A stretch of DNA of 17,082 bases from Firmicutes bacterium CAG:882 (GTDB lineage Bacteria; Bacillota; Clostridia; Lachnospirales; Lachnospiraceae): NCBI GenBank assembly GCA_000435595.1, contig FR895438.1:114353-131434 (forward strand), in the 5' to 3' direction. Numbering within the stretch: position 1 is the first letter of the stretch; the number at the start of each line of letters is the position of its first letter. Under the pieces are notes generated by a model, which saw only the letters and a program-made list of their open reading frames with translations, was not told the DNA's origin and did no database searches. This document shows, piece after piece, positions 13,897-17,082 of this stretch. The position numbers were made by a program, and so were the translations under genes.

Positions 13897-14470
13897 TGAG
13901 GCGTCGGCAGGACTTATGCCGATGGTGATGATGATTGTCGTATTTATGAGTACATTTATTGTCTATACATATAAAAGAGATATGCTTGAATATGAGTGCC
14001 AACAGCTTGACGGCAATCTGACATATTCACTTCTGGCATCGGCGGTTGTGAACACGGAGGTGTATGCAGAGAGCGGAAATCCGGTCATCGCTGACTCGGT
14101 TGAGCCTGATTCGGGAGACAGTGCTTTTTTCAGGGCATATATGAGGTTTATTGACTGCTTCAGGTGCAATATGTCATCGGGTGGTGATATGAGTTCTGAG
14201 AGTGCATCGGGAATGTGCAGGGATATAAAAATTGTATATTACAAAATTTATAATTACATAGTCGATGAAGAGGGTTTTCGAATTGTAGAGTGCGGTATTT
14301 CCGATGGACAGGCTTATACCTTAAGACATGCACGAAATAAGCATGTAAAGGTTCAGGCAAACGGAGGAATTGTTGATATTGAGGAGACATCGGTATGTGC
14401 CGAAATTACATTTAATATTGAGGGAATCGGAGAATACAGCTTTACGAGGCTGATTGCCGTGACCGGCTAG
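13841..14470 (+). CDS. Single-pass, cysteine-containing protein of Tad operon, function unknown
   Basis: The protein has 209 residues from the GTG at 13841. The start is uncertain: AAGGGAGG (13833-13840) runs right up to the GTG, so either its AAGG part is used with 4 nt spacing, or initiation is at another codon such as the ATT at 13850; no in-frame ATG is available before the membrane segment. The basic N-terminus (R-Q-R-R-I-R) precedes one hydrophobic segment (about 24-43), followed by an outside domain of about 165 residues with six cysteines (53, 106, 109, 126, 151, 186), enough for three disulfides. It is likely a minor pilin or pilus-associated subunit by position. It overlaps the preceding gene by 56 nt. 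Confidence 0.72.
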   Translation: MAVISKYTENRQRRIRAVSEASAGLMPMVMMIVVFMSTFIVYTYKRDMLEYECQQLDGNLTYSLLASAVVNTEVYAESGNPVIADSVEPDSGDSAFFRAYMRFIDCFRCNMSSGGDMSSESASGMCRDIKIVYYKIYNYIVDEEGFRIVECGISDGQAYTLRHARNKHVKVQANGGIVDIEETSVCAEITFNIEGIGEYSFTRLIAVTG

Positions 14471-14483
14471 AAGGGGGAAAGCT

Positions 14484-15173
14484 TTGAGAAAACGTATTGT
14501 AAAAAAGGGAAATCCGCGGGTGTTTGTCTACAGTCTGATAATGACGCTTGTGCTTTACAGTGCAATGATTTTTGTGGAGAGAAGATTATTAAAGACGGAA
14601 GAACATGTAAGTGTATATGTTGCAAAAGAAACAGTCGAAAAAAACACGATAGTGACGGTGGAAAATATCGGAGAGCTTTTTTCGCTGGAGGAGAGGAGAA
14701 CCGACTGGCTTCCCGACGGAAGTGTGAGTGATGCCGGACAGCTTCTTGGAATGACCGTAAAATATGGTTACGGGAGGAATGAGATAGTGACAATTGGAGG
14801 ATTGTCGGCGTCCGATATGAGAGTGGAAGGAATTGAACGGCCTGTTGAGGTGTCACTTGATGCAGGAAGTCTGTCGCAGGTGGTCGGAGGAATAATACGT
14901 GAAGGTGACAGGATTAACATCTGGTCATTGAGTAAAAGAAATGAGAACGGCGGGAGTATCATGGAGGCGGAAAAAATCTGTGATTACGCGTATGTGACCA
15001 GGGTATTCACGGCAGCAGGTGTACAAGTGGGACAGGCGGCTCAGGATAGCGCAGCCGCAACGGTTGTTAACATTGTCATACCTGAGTCTAAGGAGGAGGA
15101 ATTTAATATTGCGCTTGAGAGGGGAACGCTCAGAGTCGGCAGATGTATGTATGACAGAGATCAGAAGAAGTGA
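14484..15173 (+). CDS. cpaB: CpaB/RcpC-like SAF-domain protein of Tad pilus
   Basis: The protein has 229 residues and starts at TTG 14484, supported by AAGGGGGAAA (14471-14480) about 6 nt upstream. One hydrophobic segment (about 12-31) anchors it; residues 41-105 form a SAF domain (V-S-V-Y-V-A-K-E-T-V-E-K-N-T-I-V-T), and 120-222 an RcpC/CpaB-like domain (V-E-V-S-L-D-A-G..., I-R-E-G-D-R-I-N-I-W). In Gram-negative Tad systems CpaB works with the secretin in the periplasm; with no secretin here it may shape or stabilise the pilus path through the wall. It precedes the prepilin peptidase by 10 nt. Confidence 0.85.
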   Translation: MRKRIVKKGNPRVFVYSLIMTLVLYSAMIFVERRLLKTEEHVSVYVAKETVEKNTIVTVENIGELFSLEERRTDWLPDGSVSDAGQLLGMTVKYGYGRNEIVTIGGLSASDMRVEGIERPVEVSLDAGSLSQVVGGIIREGDRINIWSLSKRNENGGSIMEAEKICDYAYVTRVFTAAGVQVGQAAQDSAAATVVNIVIPESKEEEFNIALERGTLRVGRCMYDRDQKK

Positions 15174-15183
15174 TGGGGATGTG

Positions 15184-15759
15184 ATGGCAAAGGGTGTGGT
15201 GCGGGCAGGGTGTGCTTTAGAGCCGGCGTATGCCTGCGTGTGCCTTGCTGCTGCCGTTGCGGGGGGATTTATCTGTGGAAGGAGGTATATTCCTGTCTGG
15301 ATTCTGCTGGTTTTTAACAGCTATACAGATGTGAGGACAAGACAGATATACTGTATGCCCACAAGAATATGTATTGCCGTCGATGTCATTGCAGTTATAG
15401 TGAGTGGGACGACCGGGAAGGATTGCATAAGCACCATGTTATGTGCCACATCGGTTATTCTCTTGTCGGTAGTGTTTCACATGTATGCGCAGGGGGATGC
15501 AGAGGTATTTATAATGCTTATAGCAGCCGCGGTTGTGAGAGGGCAGCCGGCGGTAGGATATACGATAAATATTGTGTGGCTGTCGGGAATCATATTCTGC
15601 ATTATGCTTCTTATCCAGAATATCGTACTTGCGATACACGGTGCCGTCAATGGAAGTAAATTCAGCTTCATTCGAAGCGGCCCTATGGTTCCGGCGATTG
15701 CCGCTGCGTTTTTAATAAGCTGTCTGCAGTGGAAAATTTCTTTTACAGCTATGTCATAA
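15184..15759 (+). CDS. TadV/CpaA-like type IV prepilin peptidase (A24 family)
   Basis: The protein has 191 residues and is strongly hydrophobic with about six membrane segments. The two catalytic aspartates of aspartic prepilin peptidases are visible: D49 in S-Y-T-D-V-R-T-R-Q-I and D105 in A-Q-G-D-A-E-V, although the usual GxGD reads AQGD, losing the first glycine. The N-terminal methylation/zinc domain of full-length PilD is absent, as in TadV/CpaA. It should cut the leader peptides of the pilin-like proteins encoded upstream. The ATG at 15184 is preferred (GGGG at 15175-15178); a longer start at 15151 would overlap the CpaB gene and has no ribosome site, though GTG 15181 is possible. Confidence 0.85.
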   Translation: MAKGVVRAGCALEPAYACVCLAAAVAGGFICGRRYIPVWILLVFNSYTDVRTRQIYCMPTRICIAVDVIAVIVSGTTGKDCISTMLCATSVILLSVVFHMYAQGDAEVFIMLIAAAVVRGQPAVGYTINIVWLSGIIFCIMLLIQNIVLAIHGAVNGSKFSFIRSGPMVPAIAAAFLISCLQWKISFTAMS

Positions 15760-15778
15760 AAAATTCATATTTATGGTT

Positions 15779-15784
15779 TATAAT
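15779..15784 (+). promoter_or_regulatory. Possible -10 element before the HtrA-like gene
   Basis: TATAAT occurs 20 nt after the prepilin peptidase stop and 41 nt before the next ATG. No convincing -35 sequence stands 16-18 nt upstream and there is no TGn extension. It could provide separate expression of the HtrA-like gene, or the region may simply be AT-rich read-through sequence; no terminator hairpin is visible between the two genes. Confidence 0.3.
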
Positions 15785-15824
15785 ATACGAACTAATAAAG
15801 ATAATCCGGAGGCTGGGATTCGCA

Positions 15825-17082
15825 ATGGATAATAATCGCAACATACCGGGGCAGGAACAGGACAAGCGTGAGGCAAAGGAGTACAATCTGTACACGGAAA
15901 AGATAGTAAAAAAGCCCGGTAATAAGATTAAAAGAGCAGTGAAGCATGTGGCAAAGGTTATTGGTTCGGCAGTGATTTTCGGAGTAGTGGCAGGTCTTGT
16001 CATGTCGGTGGTGTATCCGACCGCGAAGAGATTTATCGGTGAGGAGGAGACTACGACAAGACAGGGGGCTGTGATACCGACGGACAGTCAGACAGATATA
16101 TGGTCGGAGGATGAGACGGAACCGTCCGTGGATGAGACATCAGAGCAGGGGAGCAGTGAGTTCGCGGAGTCCGGGACGGAAATTTCTTCGGAAGATATAT
16201 CGGATGTATCAGAAGAAGTAACGGATATGAACGGAGAGCAGCTTGTGTCTGTGATTGATGAGCAGATTAAGCTTGCGTTTGAAAACTATAATCCGGGAAT
16301 TGAAGAATACGATTCTCTGTATGGCAGTGTGAGAGGTGTCATTGAAGAAGTAAATAAGTCAATAGTATCCATTGAGGTATCACAGGATGGTACCACATGG
16401 GATTATATTTCCGATGCGGGAATAAGGGGCTTTATTGTGGCAGAGGACGATAAGTTCTTCTATATGGTGACGGTTAAGGAACTTGTTGAGAACAAGACGC
16501 TCTCGGTTATCATGGGAGACGGGACAATTACTTCCGGAGTGTATCTTACCGGGGATGCCACAACCAATCTTGCGGTCATAGCGGTGGATAAGAGCATATA
16601 TGGCGGAAATATTCCTGACAGCGTTAAGACGGCTGCTCTGGGTAATTCCTATGTACTTAAGCAGGGCGAGCCGTTGATTGCGCTTGGCAATATATATGGA
16701 CAGGGTGACATGGCCGTATATACGATGGCAGCATCGACTAAAAATACACTTATGGACACCGACTGCACTTACAGAATAATCGGAACCGACATTATTTCAG
16801 GTGCGGATGATACGGGAATAATTGTGAATACCAAAGGCGAAGTGATTGCGATAATCCCTTATCACAATGAAAACATGTCAGGGGAAATTATCAATACTTA
16901 TGGAATTTCTGAGTTAAAACGCTTGATTGAAAGGCTGATTAATGGTAAAGTAACACCGTATGTCGGTATCAAGCCACAGACTGTGACCGCTGCAATGAAG
17001 GAAGCTTATGGCATGCCTGACGGTATATATGTGAGCAGTGTCGAGGCAGACTCACCTGCCTTTTATGCCGGAGTTCAGAGCG
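15825..17082 (+). CDS. Membrane-anchored HtrA-like protein with substituted catalytic triad, PDZ domain (3' end outside window)
   Basis: At least 419 residues are open to the window end; GGAGG (15808-15812) lies 12 nt before the ATG. Residues 1-44 are polar and basic, 45-64 form a membrane segment, 72-135 an acidic Ser/Glu/Thr-rich linker, about 165-375 a trypsin-like HtrA fold, and a PDZ domain begins near 376 (P-Y-V-G-I-K-P). Aligned by eye with clostridial HtrA proteins, the His of 'TNNHVV' is E219 in V-T-V-K-E-L-V, the Asp of 'DLAV' is N248 in T-T-N-L-A-V, and the Ser of 'GNSGG' is D329 in G-A-D-D-T-G. All three triad residues seem lost while the fold motifs (L-A-V-I-A-V, A-L-G-N, N-x-K-G-E-V-I-A-I) persist, so it is probably a non-proteolytic binding or scaffold protein in the cell envelope. 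The gene is intact in frame, not a decayed pseudogene. Confidence 0.85.
   Translation, partial: MDNNRNIPGQEQDKREAKEYNLYTEKIVKKPGNKIKRAVKHVAKVIGSAVIFGVVAGLVMSVVYPTAKRFIGEEETTTRQGAVIPTDSQTDIWSEDETEPSVDETSEQGSSEFAESGTEISSEDISDVSEEVTDMNGEQLVSVIDEQIKLAFENYNPGIEEYDSLYGSVRGVIEEVNKSIVSIEVSQDGTTWDYISDAGIRGFIVAEDDKFFYMVTVKELVENKTLSVIMGDGTITSGVYLTGDATTNLAVIAVDKSIYGGNIPDSVKTAALGNSYVLKQGEPLIALGNIYGQGDMAVYTMAASTKNTLMDTDCTYRIIGTDIISGADDTGIIVNTKGEVIAIIPYHNENMSGEIINTYGISELKRLIERLINGKVTPYVGIKPQTVTAAMKEAYGMPDGIYVSSVEADSPAFYAGVQS

Noticed and set aside
15019..15183. Longer N-terminus for the prepilin peptidase
   Set aside because: The upstream reading lies inside the CpaB-like gene, is rich in Arg and polar residues and has no ribosome site.

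Overview
The window looks like a chromosomal segment of a Gram-positive clostridium, most likely Lachnospiraceae. The grounds are close gene packing, strong AGGAGG-type ribosome binding sites, the gene families present (SEC-C methionine aminopeptidase, CheX, MutS2, OmpR-type two-component pair, a secretin-less Tad locus, a membrane-anchored HtrA-like protein) and a consensus sigma-A promoter. Species was not determined.

Left part (1-5356): a plus-strand run carries the 3' part of a sugar-phosphate nucleotidyltransferase, a methionine aminopeptidase with an N-terminal SEC-C zinc motif, and a DnaQ-like DEDDh exonuclease. The exonuclease abuts, stop codon to stop codon, a minus-strand gene for a membrane-anchored helical/TPR-like protein. 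Divergent from that gene are a 34-codon single-membrane-segment ORF (3209-3313), a HypE/PurM-like AIR synthase-family gene, a cheX chemotaxis-phosphatase gene and a trmL-like tRNA methyltransferase gene. A strong two-way hairpin terminator (5371-5412) closes this run.

Middle part (5395-10368), minus strand: mutS2, an OmpR-family response regulator and its histidine kinase form an apparent operon with 24-nt and -4-nt junctions. The intergenic region 9918-10368 (451 bp) holds back-to-back promoters. The rightward one is a perfect TTGACA-N17-TATAAT. The leftward one would give mutS2 a leader of about 260 nt containing two direct copies of a 40-bp exact repeat. Each copy sits in a palindrome, and a third, folded segment with competing pairings lies between them. 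The copy next to mutS2 is followed by a run of six T just before the Shine-Dalgarno sequence.

Right part (10369-17082), plus strand: a compact Tad (type IVb) pilus operon with cpaF-like ATPase, tadB-like and tadC-like platform genes, a Flp-like pilin, two single-membrane-segment pseudopilin-like genes, a CpaB/SAF-domain gene and a TadV/CpaA-like prepilin peptidase, mostly with overlaps or very short gaps. No CpaE/TadZ, TadE/TadG of recognisable type, or secretin gene is seen here; the lack of a secretin fits a single-membrane cell. It is followed by a gene, cut by the window end, for a membrane-anchored HtrA-fold protein in which all three catalytic-triad positions appear to be substituted.

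Most interesting for follow-up are the structured repeat leader of mutS2, the apparently protease-dead HtrA-like protein beside the pilus operon, the atypical prepilin sites of the putative pilin subunits, and the tiny membrane ORF with an inverted repeat before the AIR synthase/CheX pair.
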